64,000 bases of DNA, taken from assembly GCA_013399855.1 (NCBI GenBank), contig VXAY01006162.1, positions 884,924-948,923 of the forward strand, in the 5' to 3' direction. The notes under the pieces are model-generated. The model was not told where the DNA came from. It was given only the letters and a program-made list of their open reading frames with translations, and ran no database searches. This DNA is from Oxyruncus cristatus. Lineage: Eukaryota; Chordata; Aves; Passeriformes; Cotingidae. Position 1 is the first letter of the stretch. Every line of letters starts with the position of its first letter. Positions 37,201-52,200 of the stretch are shown here, in pieces. The translations under genes and the position numbers were made by a program.

Positions 37201-40200
37201 CCTTCCTGAGGATCTTGTGCAGTTCCCCCCATCAGCAAGTGCTGACCTTTATAAATGGAGATCACAAGATCAGTGTAAATGCCCAGCAGCTGCAGAGCAG
37301 CACATGACTATGGGCATTGTCCTCCCTGAATTACTGAATTTCTTATTTTAACAACTTCACCAGCACAAAAAAGACCCATCATACAGTCACTCCTCTCCTA
37401 CACAAGGAAATCCATTGTTGTTTGGGGGAAATTTATCTGTTGTTAGCACGTTATGGTAACATAACTTCTCTGTTTGGGTGCATTGCAAAATGATTTCCGT
37501 GGGCTGTGAATCTTTTGTTGCAATTTGTTTTTGCAAAAAGAGAGGCGGAGTTGTTTCTGCTACAGTTAGGTCTTGAAATGCGGGAACTTTGGGATGACTT
37601 TGGGGGTTTCTTGGACAACCTTCTCAATGTTTTTTAAGCTAAAAGAAACAATTTACAAAACTGAAGATCACTGACGTTAGAGGGCAGGTGGTGTCATTAC
37701 CCCTTGTAACACCCTTAGATAAAATTTCTGCAGCTTCCATACATTTTCAGATTCAGTAATAGAGTGAAGAATCGTCACTTGGAGAAGTATTAACATTCCA
37801 GCAGTGCAGTGTTCCTTCGTAACAAAATAACTTGAATGTCCAGTGCAAAAAAGAAACTTCCTTAGAAATTAGGAAACTAAACTTTTACATACGAGGAGGG
37901 TTTGTAGTAATGCAGTTTCTCTTTCATCCTGACTGTTGTCTGAAAATGAATCCATAAATATTTGAATCTAAACTTCTGTATCTCTTGGGTTTTGGGCTAT
38001 GCCTCAAATCCATGAAGCAGCCAGTCTCCTCCTCGTACAGAAATCACTGTGTGGGTTGCTGGTTTAGGCAGTAAATGTATTTATCTTCTGTTGGTTCTAG
38101 GTTTTGTTCAGTACTTTGACAGCCAGAAATTACTCTTGACAGTCTTGGTGAGGTTCTCCAGTTGCTGATAAGGTGGTGATTGTGCTGTGAGAAGCATTTG
38201 CACTTGGGTTGTTGTGAGCAGTGAGCAGGGGAGGTGGCACCACAGGGTGTGAGAATTGTGAGTTGGGCAGATTGTACAGCTAATCCTCTTGTTTGAAGTG
38301 GAAAGCCTGGGCACATGGCAGGGATCAGAAAAGCAGGAGGGATGTTTTACTGCTTACTATGGCACATGGCAGTTGAGAGAATGATGTGTTGGAAAATTCA
38401 AGCCAGTTCCATGTCAAGCAGGACATTAAAGGAACATCAGGTTTTGGGTACCGCACGTGCCCCAAAGTTTCCAGCCCTCCTCCTGTATAACATCACAGCT
38501 CTCTGGAGTTAGAAAAAGGGCTCGTGGCTAAGCTTCCTACAGAGATCCACTTTCCAAGGAGCCCTTTTTCCCTGTGCCAGCTGGTGTGGTATTTGGCTGA
38601 ACTGCCTTGCAGAAGGAGGCAATAAACTTCTGAGGCAGCAACTGTCCATGTGTACATTTGCCCATCTGCAGGCTCCAGACCGCAGTGTCTGAGCTAGAAA
38701 TAGCTCGGAGTTCTGATCCGGGGGCAGGTGGGAGTTGCTCCAAAGATCTGTGGGCCATATGGATAGTCCAGCTCCACACAGAGGGAACGGCTCATGATGG
38801 CTTTGGGCAACTCACGTGACGTCCTTGTGCTTCAGTAAGTCCAGCTGGAGCTCCTGGCTGAAAATTAATTGCTGTCTGCTCAAAGATGTCTTGGCTTAAT
38901 AATTTCTAGGAAGGAGACGGGATGTGCTCAAAAACGCATCGTCCCTGCTGTGCAGAGCTTGATGGCTTATAGAAACCTCTGCCTTGTGCGTTCTGCTTCC
39001 TACGTGGTAGTTGTATAGAACCCTGTGCAAGCAGAAAACCCAAACATAAAGCATCTTCAAAGAGTATGCCCTGATTTCTGTTAATAAAAGAGGTAATCTG
39101 CTTTGGAGCTGGGCAAAGATGAATGACTTAATCTTTTCTGAACATAAAAGAAATGCTAATTTATCTGGGTTTTCAGGGTTTGTAGTGAAACTGGAGCTAG
39201 ATGTTGGAATAAGCAAAACGTAGATATCACTGTTACTATGGCACCTAAGAAAGTGTGTGCTGTCTACTGTAAGGAATTATGGCACTGAAGAAAATGAGCA
39301 TTCACATAAATTTTACATTTCTGTTGTGGGTGGAAACTTTAATAAGTTGAAATGTGGCAGTAATTTCTGGGTTGTTTTGCATGAGGTAGTTACAACTTAC
39401 TGTTTTGAGGAACGCTGGGGTGCTCATTCAGCTCTCCCCACTTCCCCCACTGTGCTCACCCAGGTGTTGGTAAAGGTGCCATTTTACTTGCTGTTGACAT
39501 TGATGAATGTTGAGTGTGCTGAATGTAAGGTTCTGATGTGCAGGTAGAAGCAATTATCAAAGTATGTTGTGTGGCAGGTTAAGAGAAGGGGAACTTCCCT
39601 CCCTTGAATGAGTGTTGTGGCTTGTCTTCTGCCCCATTTATCTTCTTGCATGTCTGTAATCAGATGTCAGAGGCAGGAGTAACACCGTGGTCAGAGTCAG
39701 CACTTCCAGGCCTGTTACAGCAGGGCTGGCTGGTTTGTTTGCCATTTCTTTCACTGCACAGAAATTAGTTGAATTTAATCCACATGTATGACTCCTGTGT
39801 TGTAGCGGGGCCGTTACACAACACGTTAAACGATCTCAAACGGTGATGGTGCATGAAAGCAAACTCCATTGTGGTCTTCCCCTGAGCCCTTAATTGTGGG
39901 TGATTGAAATGTCAGAGCTGTCTGTAAGCAGACACACTGTTTGCTCTGCCTTGGCTGTTGGTGATGAGGATGTCTGTGCTTGCTGGGAGCTGCACAGCCC
40001 TCCTGTGCCTGCCCGGTGGCTCTTCCCAGCATCCTGCACATCCCACTGTGGCTCATGGGGATGAGGTGAGAGCACCCTGTGCTGCATATACAAAACAGTT
40101 GTGTGCTTCTGACACTGTCCTCGTGTCATGCTCTGTCTGCTCAGTGCTACCTCATGTGGGGCATTGACTGCCTCGCTCTGCTCCTGCAGTAAGTGAAATA

Positions 40201-43200
40201 ACTTCGGCAAAAAGCCTGGATAATAATTTAAAACTTTTATGTACATGCTGTATTTGGTTTTCCAACAGCTTAAAAGCCTGTTAACAAGTGTTTTCTTCTC
40301 TAGGGATGGATGAATGAAATTTATAATTATGATCCTGAAACATACCATGCCACGTTGACTCACTCTGTGTACGTGCGACTCGAAGGAAGCACCTTGCGAC
40401 TCTCCAAACCCAATAAAAACATTTCTAGAAGAGCTCTGTACAATGAGCCAAAGCCTGACGTCACCTATGTCAGCCAGAAGATTTATGAACTGACAGAGAG
40501 CAAGGTGAGAGTGCCTTACACCTGATTTTAGCAAAGAACGCTTTGCAACCTCTTTTTAAATTCGAGGGGTTTTTTTTACGCTCCTCCATCTTCTTGTTCT
40601 GTCATTATGTAAACAAAACTGTTGTCGTGACTAACTTGCAAAAGGTTGTGCTGGGGAGGAAGATTAAACAGGATTTAGAAAAAAGCCCATATTTACACAA
40701 CAAGGGAAAGACATGGTTTTCCTCTGTCAGTTCCGAGCAGAAGGTAACTCATGGCACCTCAGAGACTCGTTCCCCACACACAAGATTTCTGCAGGACTCT
40801 TCTGAGGGTTACACCAGAATTCATCATCTCTGGTGGTTGTCTCTATCCCGGGGCAGCTCAGACAACATTTGCTTTTCACTCAGTGGGAGAACATACATTG
40901 TATGGGAACATGAAAGGGGAGAGCAAGAGGTGGCTGGAAAGCCATGACTTGCGGTAGGTACCCCCTGTCCAGGGAAGGAGATGGGGATTTTTGCAGTTGG
41001 AACATCAACAGCAATGCTGGGACAGTTTCCCTGCATGTCGTTTGTCTCCCTCAAGTCTGTGAAGAGTTGCCACGTGAAGTTGATTCCATTGGCATTGTAT
41101 TAAGTAATACATCAATAGCTCATTATTAACAGAATGGATTTTTTAATGTGCTGCATCAGTCGAGGGCTTTGGCAGTGCAGATGTGGGAGGAAACCAGGCA
41201 TCAGTTGAGTGTGGAAGTAAAAGGGACAGAGGGGCCATGGTGACAGTGAGGAAAACCTCCCCCCATTCCCTTGAGTCCGAATGGGAAAGAACTTCTAATG
41301 CTCAATTTCCTGAGATAGGCCTGAAAAGTTGAGTTTAAAACACAGTTTAGACTCTCATTATCTACCCCGTGGTCACAGAAACAGGGTTATTGGGTTTTCT
41401 GTTTTTCCTCTGTATCTGTGAGAATAAGATCTTCCCAATGAAAACAGAGTTTCTGATCCACAGATTGTATAAGCTGCTCAAATGGCCTTTGTTTTAATTC
41501 CAAGGCCGTGGCTCACCAAAGACGTGATGATAGCCGTGGGTTGGACATCCACGAGCAATGCTGAGTCAGTTAAACCCAGCAGATCCAGTGTGGGATCTGT
41601 CTCTCTTGCATTCCTGTGTGAGTATCAAAACACAGAGGATACAACTGAAAGAAATAAGTTAATTTAACCCTTTCATTTATCCTTCAGATTTCCCTGGTTC
41701 CCAAGAGTCTGGCACGGAAGCGAATTTGGAATAAGAAATACCCGATTTGCATTGAACTCGCTAAACAGGAGGATTTCATGGCTAAGGCCCAGGCTGAGAA
41801 GGAGAACGCAGAGGAAAAGTCTTCTGCTGAAAAAGCAGACTCAAACAGTGAAGAACCCAAGAAGCCTCAGGATGGGGCAAAGTGCAGTAGCCAAAAGGAT
41901 CAAGTGCTTTATCTCTTTGGGAGGACAGGGAGGGAGAAGGAGGAGTGGTTCCAGAGGTTCCTCCTCGCCTCGAGGCTGAGGTCTGAAGCGAAGAAGCCAT
42001 CGAGTCTGTGTGGGAGCAAGTCAGGTACTCACATTCTGGGTTCTAGTGTAAGGGTCTGTTAAAACCACAGTGATCTTTACAGGCAAGTAACACCCAGGAC
42101 GCTCCTCTGCTCCCTATCTTGGCCTCTCATTCCCTCCTTCCCGCCCTGCCTTTTCCTCTCTTGGCTGGGTATTTGGCTGTATGCCTTCAACTGTTACTAT
42201 TTTAAAACTATCTTTATATGAATGCACTGTTTTTCAGTGACTGTAATAACTCCTGCAATATTTGTAAAGATGAATTGTTCAAACTGCTTTTTTTCTCATC
42301 AACATTTGCAGTATTAGACTCATCTCTTATTACCGATCTCTCCTCCTCCATCCCTCCTTCCACTCTAATCTCCTGAAAATGATAAAGAGCTTTCTCATGC
42401 ATTAGTGTCACAAGAAAACACATTTTTCTGGTTATGAAGTCCTGCACTGATATATCTATCTCAATATATATATATCGAAACCACCTAGTCTATAGTATTG
42501 ATCAAATGTTTGAAAAAATAATTTAAACCCATCCTCTGATATAATTTTAACCCTGAATGACTCATGCTTTTCTGTCTTTCTTCTCTGGGAAGCTTTTTAA
42601 AAATTAGTTAACATCATTATTTCTGGCATATAACTGCTTGAAATGCAAATGCAAAATTAAGGGCTAATTAAAATTCTAATAGTTACATGCTTTTGATAGC
42701 ACTTTTAATTGTAACAGCCTATAATTAGATTAGGAAAAAAAAGTTTAGTCATAGGTACATTTTAATCACCTGACTTTTATTTTAGGCATTCCCAGCAGGG
42801 CTGTTGGGAATTCTGCCATGTATTGTACATATGTGAGTGTCCATATTTAAATATGCTATTGATCAGCTGACTCCTCCAGTCCCACATCCTGCTGAGTGCT
42901 GAATCATACCAAGGATTGGCTCATTTGGGTTTAGGACCACCTGAGACCACAGGAGTGGGATTTACTTTGAGCCTTCAAAATGAGAAAGCACTACTCTGAA
43001 TGTTGTCTTTTTTTTTCTTTTCCAGAATAAATGATATCTGCAAAGTAACTTAGTTCCTTTAGTGTTTGATCCTACACTCTGCTGTACGGCTGTCGGATTT
43101 ATTCTCTGTTAAATGGGTATTACTCCTTTTAATTTAGGGATCCTGGCAGCACACAGCAGAGCCGACGGTCAGCCTGGAGCTCTCACGCACAGCCGGAGCA

Positions 43201-46200
43201 GCAGCAAGGGGAATGCAGAGGAAATCACAGCCCAGCCCAAGCACAAGGACCTGGCTGGCAACGTGAGGCAGAAAATGCTCCTGGACTACAATGTTTACAT
43301 GGCAAAGTGTGTTCCACAGGAAAAGAAAAGCCCTTCAGGTAGCCCAGTGCTGAGTGCAGACAGCAGCCCTACAGCTGTGAAAAAGGTAATGCTTGTCCTC
43401 CAGGGGATACACCAGGAACGATGTCTGTAGCTCCTGCTAATCCCTCGGCCTCCTGGACTGCAGTTGAATCACTCTCAGTAAACAGAACCTTAATAGTCAG
43501 TACAACACTCGTAATAAATGGGCCCTTAATGTTAAGTACGATCACTATTCATTTAAAAACAGTTCCTGTCGTGTGTCTTTGTTTCCAGACTGTCATACAG
43601 TGTCCAGAAAGGAGCAGGAGGCTGTGGCATAGCACACAAATAAACACAACTTGTGTTCCCCCAGGGAAGCAGATATTCTAGCCCCCAACAGCCCCTGAAG
43701 CAGTGAGGAATTCTCTGCTGGATGTGGCACGTGTCAGAAATCCTTCTATAAATAGATGAGCAGAGCTGGCAGGAAAACCTGCGTCACAGCAGAACCTCCT
43801 CACCCAGCAGTTCTGGCAGCGGGAGGCTGCAGCCCTGGGGAGCAGGCACTGCCAGGAAATGATGTTCAGAACTGTAGCATCTACCTGCCTGTCTTAGAAA
43901 GCACTGCTTTTCTGCTGGCTTTGGGAGCTCTGCCTGGAATAAAGAAAGGTGGTGAATTCTTCTGTCGCTGCAGGCACTTGAGAGATATTTAATATGTTGT
44001 GTTTCCTTCATGGAAACCTCCTGGTTTTAATGAAATACATGGTAGTGTGTGTGCAAACCCAAAGTTATTTCAGCTGCCTTTGCTTTTGTGTGTGTGGTCA
44101 GTGATGCAGCATCTGAATGTATAATATTTCCAGGTGTTTCGAGATGGTTCTCAAGTAAACCAAGACATAATCCTCTTGGATTGTAAACAGAACCTTTATT
44201 GCAGCAGAGGGAACAATAGTTTCCTGAATCCTGTTTACAAACATTGAAAGGAAGAGTGGGTTTCCCTGTACTGTTTGTTTATCATCTGTGATGTTTCTGA
44301 ACTGGATTTAAAGATGTAAGATGGGGTCTTGCTTTCCAAGTTTTTGATAAATCAAAAGAAGGGTAGAGATCTGACTGGGAAGAGAGAGTATCTCTGCTGC
44401 AGACACATTTATAAGTCTGCCCACTCTGGGTTTATCTGCTTTTTCTGCCAGGGGTTAAATTACATACAGCTTTCTCATTTCATTGCCAGAGGTCAATCTA
44501 TATCTGTGTGGTCTCGTTCCCTCTGTTGCATGTCAGGATGATGACAGGCCCGTGGCAGCACAGCTGATGTGTTTGTAAAGCTGCTCTCTCTGCTGAGCAT
44601 TTGTGTTCTGAGCTGACCTGGGCCCCAACACTGGACTTCCAATGTAAAACGGGCCTTTTCTGTCCTTAGTTCATAGAATTTATAGGGCTGAATAACCTGC
44701 TCTGTGTTTTCCAGTTGCCAGATGCCCACGAGGAAGCTGAAGAGGAAGAACAGGAGGCCTGGGTGAATGCTCTGCTTGGAAGAATATTTTGGGATTTTTT
44801 AGGAGAAAAGTACTGGTCTGATCTAGTGTCAAAGAAGATCCAAATGAAATTAAGCAAAATAAAGGTACCTAATCTGGAGACTTACCCTGCACACTCCTTG
44901 TGAAAGAAATGAAACCTAGTCCTGAGTTTTAAAACAGTACAAGAAATATTTATTTCACACTTGTAAAAGACAACTAAATAAATGTGATACAGAATTCCAG
45001 TTCAGTTGCACATGGATCTCAACATGTTAACTTGGCTGCTTCACTTTGAAATGAGCTGCTGCTGGAGGAACTATTTGTGTCTGTCAGGTTTATATGTGAA
45101 AAGTAGAAGTATTGTTGTGTGTACTTCGGGGATAAATAGAGCTGCTCATAAATGATGAAGGCTGCTTTGGGAAATAGGAGATTGCTTTTGGGGTGGAGGA
45201 GATAAGGGAACCACAGTTCCAGTGTGTTCCTGTGTACCTCAGGTCAGTGGGAGTAACGGTCATGGGAAGGGCTGTGTGTGGAGTGCCAGGATGCAGCTTC
45301 CACGAGCTCAAAAGGTGCTTTTGAGTGACTCCTGTGCCTTCCCCTTGCATTCTGTAACCCTTCTGAGCAGCAGCACCTAATCACAGGCCTGTTCAGCTCC
45401 TGCTGTTTGGGGAGGAGTTTGCCTGTTCCTAAAGGCAAAAGATGTTTTCTTGCTGACAAAAAATGTAGCTGCCAGCACCAGCTGTGAGATAGTGTTGCTT
45501 GTGCTCTGGGAACTGAGCAGTAACCCAGTTCTGCCCTGTTCCCACAGTTGTGACAGCAGGGGACCCAAACACCTCACTGGAAACATTTTCAGTGGAAAGA
45601 ATGGAAATGGATATATTTTAACGGGTTAAAGCATTGTCTGTTCACATGAGATAGATTTTTTATGAATTACGAATTTAAGTAAATAGGTACCCAAACCATC
45701 ATGATTCTGTGCCTCTATTGTTCCAAAACTGTGATAGAGATTTACAAGTCAACGTGCTGGGAAAGAATTTGTCAAAAATAAAAGTGGCCGAGACATTGGT
45801 GCAACTGCAACGACAAAATATGTACCTGAATTTAAAATTCGAGGAAGTCTTTGTTTTTTATTCACAGTGAAATAGGATTTACACTCCATTCTTGAGCTTT
45901 TTACATGCTTTGACTAAAAAGCATGCTAGAGGTTTAAGGTCAGCATCTGAACTTCAATGTAGTTTTAAAAACATTCCGAGTTCAGATGCCGAATCTCTCC
46001 CTAAAATATTTTGAAACTGATAACTGTGAAATTCTAGAATTGGAAGAAATATGTGCAGTTATGTGTGTTCTTTCGCTGGTGGCACTTCAGCTTGGTCCAT
46101 TCCTTTAAGTTTTCCTTTCCTCTCTCAGGAAATGAATGTTTGGTTCCATAACATGTATTTGACTTTTGATCTTCTGTCCTTGCAGCTGCCCTACTTCATG

Positions 46201-49200
46201 AATGAGCTGACTCTGACTGAGCTTGACATGGGGATAGCAGTGCCCAAGATCCTTCAGGCCTTCAAACCTTCTATTGATCACAGAGGTAAAGGACAAGCTT
46301 CTTTGTCTGGTTTTGCCAAGTTCCTGCCTTTTTACTGGTGGAGAACAGGATTTTGAGCTGTTCCTCTCGTGGATGTTATAATCAGAGGAAGATACATTTA
46401 ATAAGAGCTGAGGAAATACTGAGGGGTCTCCATGTCAGGCTTGGTCTAAAGTAATTCTGTAGCTATGGAAGTGTGGTCATGGCAATAATTACTGAACTAC
46501 ACTAAAATTTGCATGCAACAGAGATGCTGATGCATATCTGAGCCTCTGCCACGAACTGCAGAGAGCATTGCACATGTCCTTGAGACAGATCTGATTCTGT
46601 ACCATAGCACAAACTGGGTTTGGCTCCCCAAGAGAAGTTCCCCTGTTCTGAAAGCAAGGGATTCAGAAAATACAGTCACTTGGAAAACAAGAATACAGTG
46701 TTGCTTTGAAATTAAACTTCAAAATACAGCATCATTTTATGTCCTTACTGTTAAATATGGGTTTTTTAAAAGCTGAATCACTTTCATATTGCTGCTTTAT
46801 GAATCAGAACTGTTGGGTTTCTGTTCTTTCTGGCTTGCATATGGTCACGGGAGTATATTTGAGGATACTCATGTCGCTTAAGGAGTCTCACATGAAAGAA
46901 AAACTTGGGATAATGCTTTTTAGCTTCAGACGTATTTATTCCACATGCTGAGGAGAGCTAGATGCTATCTCTTCTCTGAGACAGAATCAGAGCAGTTTTT
47001 AATTTTAAATTGTGTCTGAGTTCCTCCACTTAAAGTGGAGAAATTTCTAATTGGCATAAAGGGAAGTACCTCCTTGGAGTACCTGTTGTGGTGCAGCTGT
47101 GGATGGCATGGCAAGCAGCTTCTTTTTGTTTTAAACTGCTCTTTCAGCCCTTAGGTGAAGTTACCAAGATAATTTCTATATGGGGCTAAAACCAATAAAT
47201 TGGTAGTGAGATGGTAAGAATTTAATGAATTTAAGATTCTTGGTGCAAGTGTTAAAACCCTCTGGAGAGGCTGTAAATTACAGGCCAGCAATGAGCCAAA
47301 CTCCAAGTCTCAGTAGCATGTTTGGAACAGTAACAGACACGGACAGAGCAAAGTTTGAATTGATAATGAGCTCTGTGCCACTCTGATCACTGACTGAAAG
47401 CACGAGGTTAGTGAGCATTAACCTTTCCCTCATAAAACTGAGAACAAAACAGACTTTGGGGGAATTGCTAAAATCCTCTTGGCCATACATAACTTTAGTT
47501 ATGTATCCAAATGCTATTGTTTGCCCTTATCTCCTTGAGACTTGCAAGTCTTTGGGGAAAAAGCCTTATCTATAAAATACAGGGTGTTTTGCTCTCACCT
47601 TCTGGAAAGTAGTTTGCCGCTGAGCTTTATAAACAAAGCACGGTTGAAAAGAGCAAAGCGTTTGGTTGTCACGAGGAAGAAAATCTGTCTTTTTAAAGAG
47701 AAATGAAAACCGAATAGATGGAATAAGCCGGAGTGCAATCAGTATTTAGGGAACCAGCACATATTGCTGCTGCTTGTCATATGCTTCCTGCGTGGGACAG
47801 CAGGTTCTCCAAGTACTGATGAAATCCTCCTGTGTTCCCGGCAGCAAAGTGACTTCACTGTTGGTACAAATTTCATTTTGTGTTACAGAACAAAAAGAAA
47901 AAAAAAGTTTTGAACTTGTTACATTTGTGATGCTTGCCAAGTGGTTTCGTGGTTTCTTTTTAAACAAGCATTCATTTCAGGGTTCTTGTCAGAGTGTTTC
48001 CTTTTGCCTGGATTTAAGCATTTTTTGAATTCCTTTCTCTGTTCTCGTAACTTCAGTTGTAACCAAAGGCTGGAGTTCTGAGTCATGAGATGGGATTTAG
48101 GAGACTTGGCTCCGATAAATTGCTGAAACAGCAACGAGATCAATTGATCCCCTCAGTTTCCTGTTCACTTTAAACTGCGATAAGGAAACATTTATGGGAG
48201 AATTGCTAATCCTTGTCGCTTCTTCCACCCTGTTGGATGACATGTGCACTCTTAGTTTCTAAGAGCTTGCAGTGAATAATTACTGAAATAACTTGTTGTG
48301 TAATTATACTTAAAAGGACATAAAAGGGTATGATAATTGGAAATGCTTGTTCTCGTAAGGATAAATGCATTTGTTGGTAAGTTGACCTATGAATAAACCA
48401 TTTGGTATATTGGGGAATATGGGGAAAAAAAGCCCTAAAATTTCAGGGCAATATCTAGAATGAACATTTCTAAGGTTTTGGGGTTTTTTAAGTGTTTGAG
48501 ACAGTCAGTCATTTGAGGTATCTTTGAGCCATTTGAGCCTTTTGTGAAGCTTTAAAATGCAGTTACTAATTGTGCTTTGTTCCATCCAGCGGTTTTCTCA
48601 ACCAGTGCTTGATTACGAGGAAAATATGTTTTATTATAGGGCTTCTCTAAGTAACTCAATTTGTTAACAGGCAACGTTAGAAAAAAAATCTTGTTTGTCT
48701 TAATACAGTCCTGTTTGGGTGACAGCACGGGCTGTAGCATTTCCTGTAATTCTCTCAAGGCTAAGGAACCAGAAAATTCTGAATAAATTGTACCATCTGC
48801 TCAATTCTTCACTACCTCTCCCTCCTCTTTTCCCTCTGGAAAATGTGCATGAACGTTTTCTGGCCAGAAGGAATTTTCCCTCAGTAATGGCATCCTTTGC
48901 TTAACTTGATCTACTGTTAGAACAGCATTGATGATTGAGGTGTGCTGACTCATTGATTATCCAAAAAGTCTGTTTAGCTGTTTTTTCCTTCTTTCTCATG
49001 ATCTTACTGCCACTTTCTCATTGTAAAGAGGAAACAATATATATAAGCTTGTGTTTGAGTTGTTGTGTTTGGTTTTAGAAACACTGTGTGAGGGAAAAGA
49101 GTGGTTTGGGTTAGTAAAGCACCAGCTTGTCTTCATCCTGCTTCCAGCATGGAACCTCACAGGGTATCAGTGACCTGGCCTTTGGGAGCTGCCTGTATTT

Positions 49201-52200
49201 CTGTAAACAGAAATGGTGGGATTAGGGACAGTGATGTTTTTCTGACATGTTTTTTGCAGAAAACAGTAGTTCTTGAACTCATAAAATGTGACTTTTACAG
49301 ATGAATCAAACCCAAAGAGTAATTGCCATTAATTGCTTCTGAATAAGTAAATAAAAGTAGAAGGTGTCAGTGGTTGATGTTGCCAGGTACTGGGTTTGTG
49401 CAGCTGCAGTGTCTGGAAAAGGAAGGTGCATAATCTGTGTTTATTGGCATCTGATTTCCAATATCTGAATCACAAATACCTGCAGCTTTATTTAGTCTGT
49501 GGGGCTGCAGGGGGTCACTCACGAGGCAGGACCCAATCTTGCAGCTATTCCCAAGACAATTCTTTTGGTGAATATTCTGCACAACAATAGGATTTAATGT
49601 AGTACCCCACTGTCTGTAATTGTCAGTGTAATGACCCTGTTTGCTGTGAGCCATGAAAGAATGCCCGTAGCTCAGTTACTGAGGGAACCTTGTCATACTC
49701 CTTCAATCCACCGTTGGCAAAACAAGAGGCAGCAGGTTGTGATGTGACACAAGCAATATTGCTCTGGGATTTCAAGTGGTGTTTTGTTTGGACAGCGTCA
49801 GTAGAGGAGTGTCCCCATTACTGCTTGGCTTGGAGCAATGCTGTAAATAGTTTTGAAGTGAATCCCTGGTTGTATTCTGTGTTCTTTATCTCATTTCAGG
49901 TTTCTTAAGCAGTTTAGGTGTGTGTGTGTGAATCACACTCCTCTTTTTTTAGATGGCTGTCTTTCCGGGTGGCTTTGATGTACATCTGACTTTGTTCCGT
50001 GTTAATATGAACAGAAAGCTTGCTTTGTGATTGCTCTTGAAGTGACATCTTTGTGTTGTTTATTTTAGGACTGTGGGTTGATTTGGAAATGTCCTACAAT
50101 GGATCTTTTCTAATGACCCTGGAGACCAAGATGAACTTGACCAAACTCGGTAAAGAGCCTCTTGGTGAAGCGCTTAAAGTTGGCGAGATCGGCAGAGAAG
50201 GGTAAGGGATGGCAGTGATGGAATCAAGCTGGAGCTTTCATTGGGGAAAACGTGGGATTTTCCTTGTGGATGAGCAGCTCTGACTCTGCAGTAGATTGAA
50301 AGGAACTTGGGGGGGTTTTCATACACGTGAGCGTGGAACGTGGCCTTTCTGTGCAGCTTGAATGATTGATTGCACCGTTGATGATCATCTTAATAAAAAA
50401 GGCTTTTGTGATGCAATTATTTTTTATGTATTCTAGTGGGATTTTAAAATGTGCAGCAACTAAAATTTAGGTTTGTCTTAGGCTTGATTTGGGGTCTTAA
50501 GACAGTAAAGCTTGAATACTGGAGACACACACATGCAGAAAGGGAGGTAGACACGTGTAACAGGCTACTACAGCATGGCACAGCTACAGCTGTAGACCAC
50601 GGAGGAGTAAACAATGGGGAAGGTAAAAAGGCTGTAATTGTAATGTAGAGACTTTTTCAATAGCTTTATTGCACCACAGGAGTAATCACACCCCTGCTTT
50701 AGTCTCTATTTTTCCTCATAGCCTACTTCTGTTTCCGTGCTATGTCTAAGTGAAATGCCTTATGTAGATAAACTAATTAAGAAACACTATACGGTGACTT
50801 ACCTGTTGTATTTGTGCCTTCCCTCTCATTTTTGTGATGTTGTTGGAAGTTTTGAGTGTCATCAATCTGTCCCTTTGTGTTACCCTGGTGAGTGGCACCT
50901 GTCAAGTATCCATCCCATCAGCTGTGGAGCATTCATTCTTTTTGTGCTGTGTCTCTTTGTACTTAAGACATCTGCAACCCCTGGACAGTAGGTGGTCTCT
51001 GATTTGGTGTGCACAAATCAAGGAAGTAGTCTCTAAATCTGGCCATTTGTTTAGCTATGAATAAAATGTTGTGGTCTTTCACGATGAAGATACCGGATGC
51101 TTTGTATGCTCATGTCATAGCTCTGACCATTTATTCTGAGATACCTTGAAGTAAGACTTGCAGCAGCCCTATATTTCAGCGCAGCCATGACAAGAAAATA
51201 AATGTGGAAAAAAAACTAATGGCTGAATGATCTCATACGCTGGTGGTACGAATTCAGAGGATTTAAAATCGACCCAGATTCTCATTGTCACTGCTTGAAA
51301 TAAATATTTCTGAATTTACATCAGTATAACTGGTAGGTGCAAATTTTTCAAAATCCCTTTAATCCTGCCCACCCCTCCCCACCCCCCCAAAAAAAATGGG
51401 GGATGGAGAAGGAAATGTCTATACAAATCAAATTCTTGCTTTCCTTCCCCCATCCCTTCAGGATTTTCTTTGTGTGTTTTCATATCTGCTTGGTGCAGAA
51501 ATGGCCTCAGAAATAATTAGTGAACGCATTGATTTCATATTTAAAAACCAGTTTGCTGCTGGCTGAGCAATGGGCCCCCAGCAAGGCAGATGGAAGTGCC
51601 TGTAGCCAAGCAACCGATTGCTTGGAGGGATCAGCATTAACTGCTCTGCTCCCTGCACGGGGCTGGGATGTTTGAAACCTCAGGGCCAGGTACCAGCTCT
51701 ACATAAAGAGCAGCCTAATGTATTCTGGTTTAACTGAGGGTTTTTGGTTGTTTTTTTTTTTCCCTTCAATACAATGAATATTATAAATAAATGAGCAAAG
51801 ACTGAGAAGTACAGGACAGTTTGATTCTCATCCGTGCTTTCCATTGTGTTAGCTAATTTTAATTTTAGTGCCTTTTTTAATTATCAGTTGGCAGTTGCTG
51901 TGCCAAACTACCCTGCATGTGTTTGCACCCATGATTATGTTGTCAGTAAGTGAAGAATGTTGGTTGGTGACACTCATTTGTGTCCCTCAAGAGCCCAGAA
52001 CAAACCATCTCTTGAGAGGCAGTAACCACAAACTGGTGTAAGAGAGGCACCCAGAGAGAGGGAGGGGGGAAACAGCTCTGGGCTTTAGCTGTCCATGGAT
52101 GTTGTCAGCATAAAGGGAGACAAACGGGTCAGTGTTGCACTCACTGTTTGAAACAGAAGTGAAATGTGCTGAGATAAGTTTGATAATGCCCTCTCAAGAA

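Noticed and set aside
49663..49685. GCCCGTAGCTCAGTTAC resembling a tRNA 5' half
   Set aside because: No matching B box or 3' acceptor strand follows within tRNA length, so it is a chance match.
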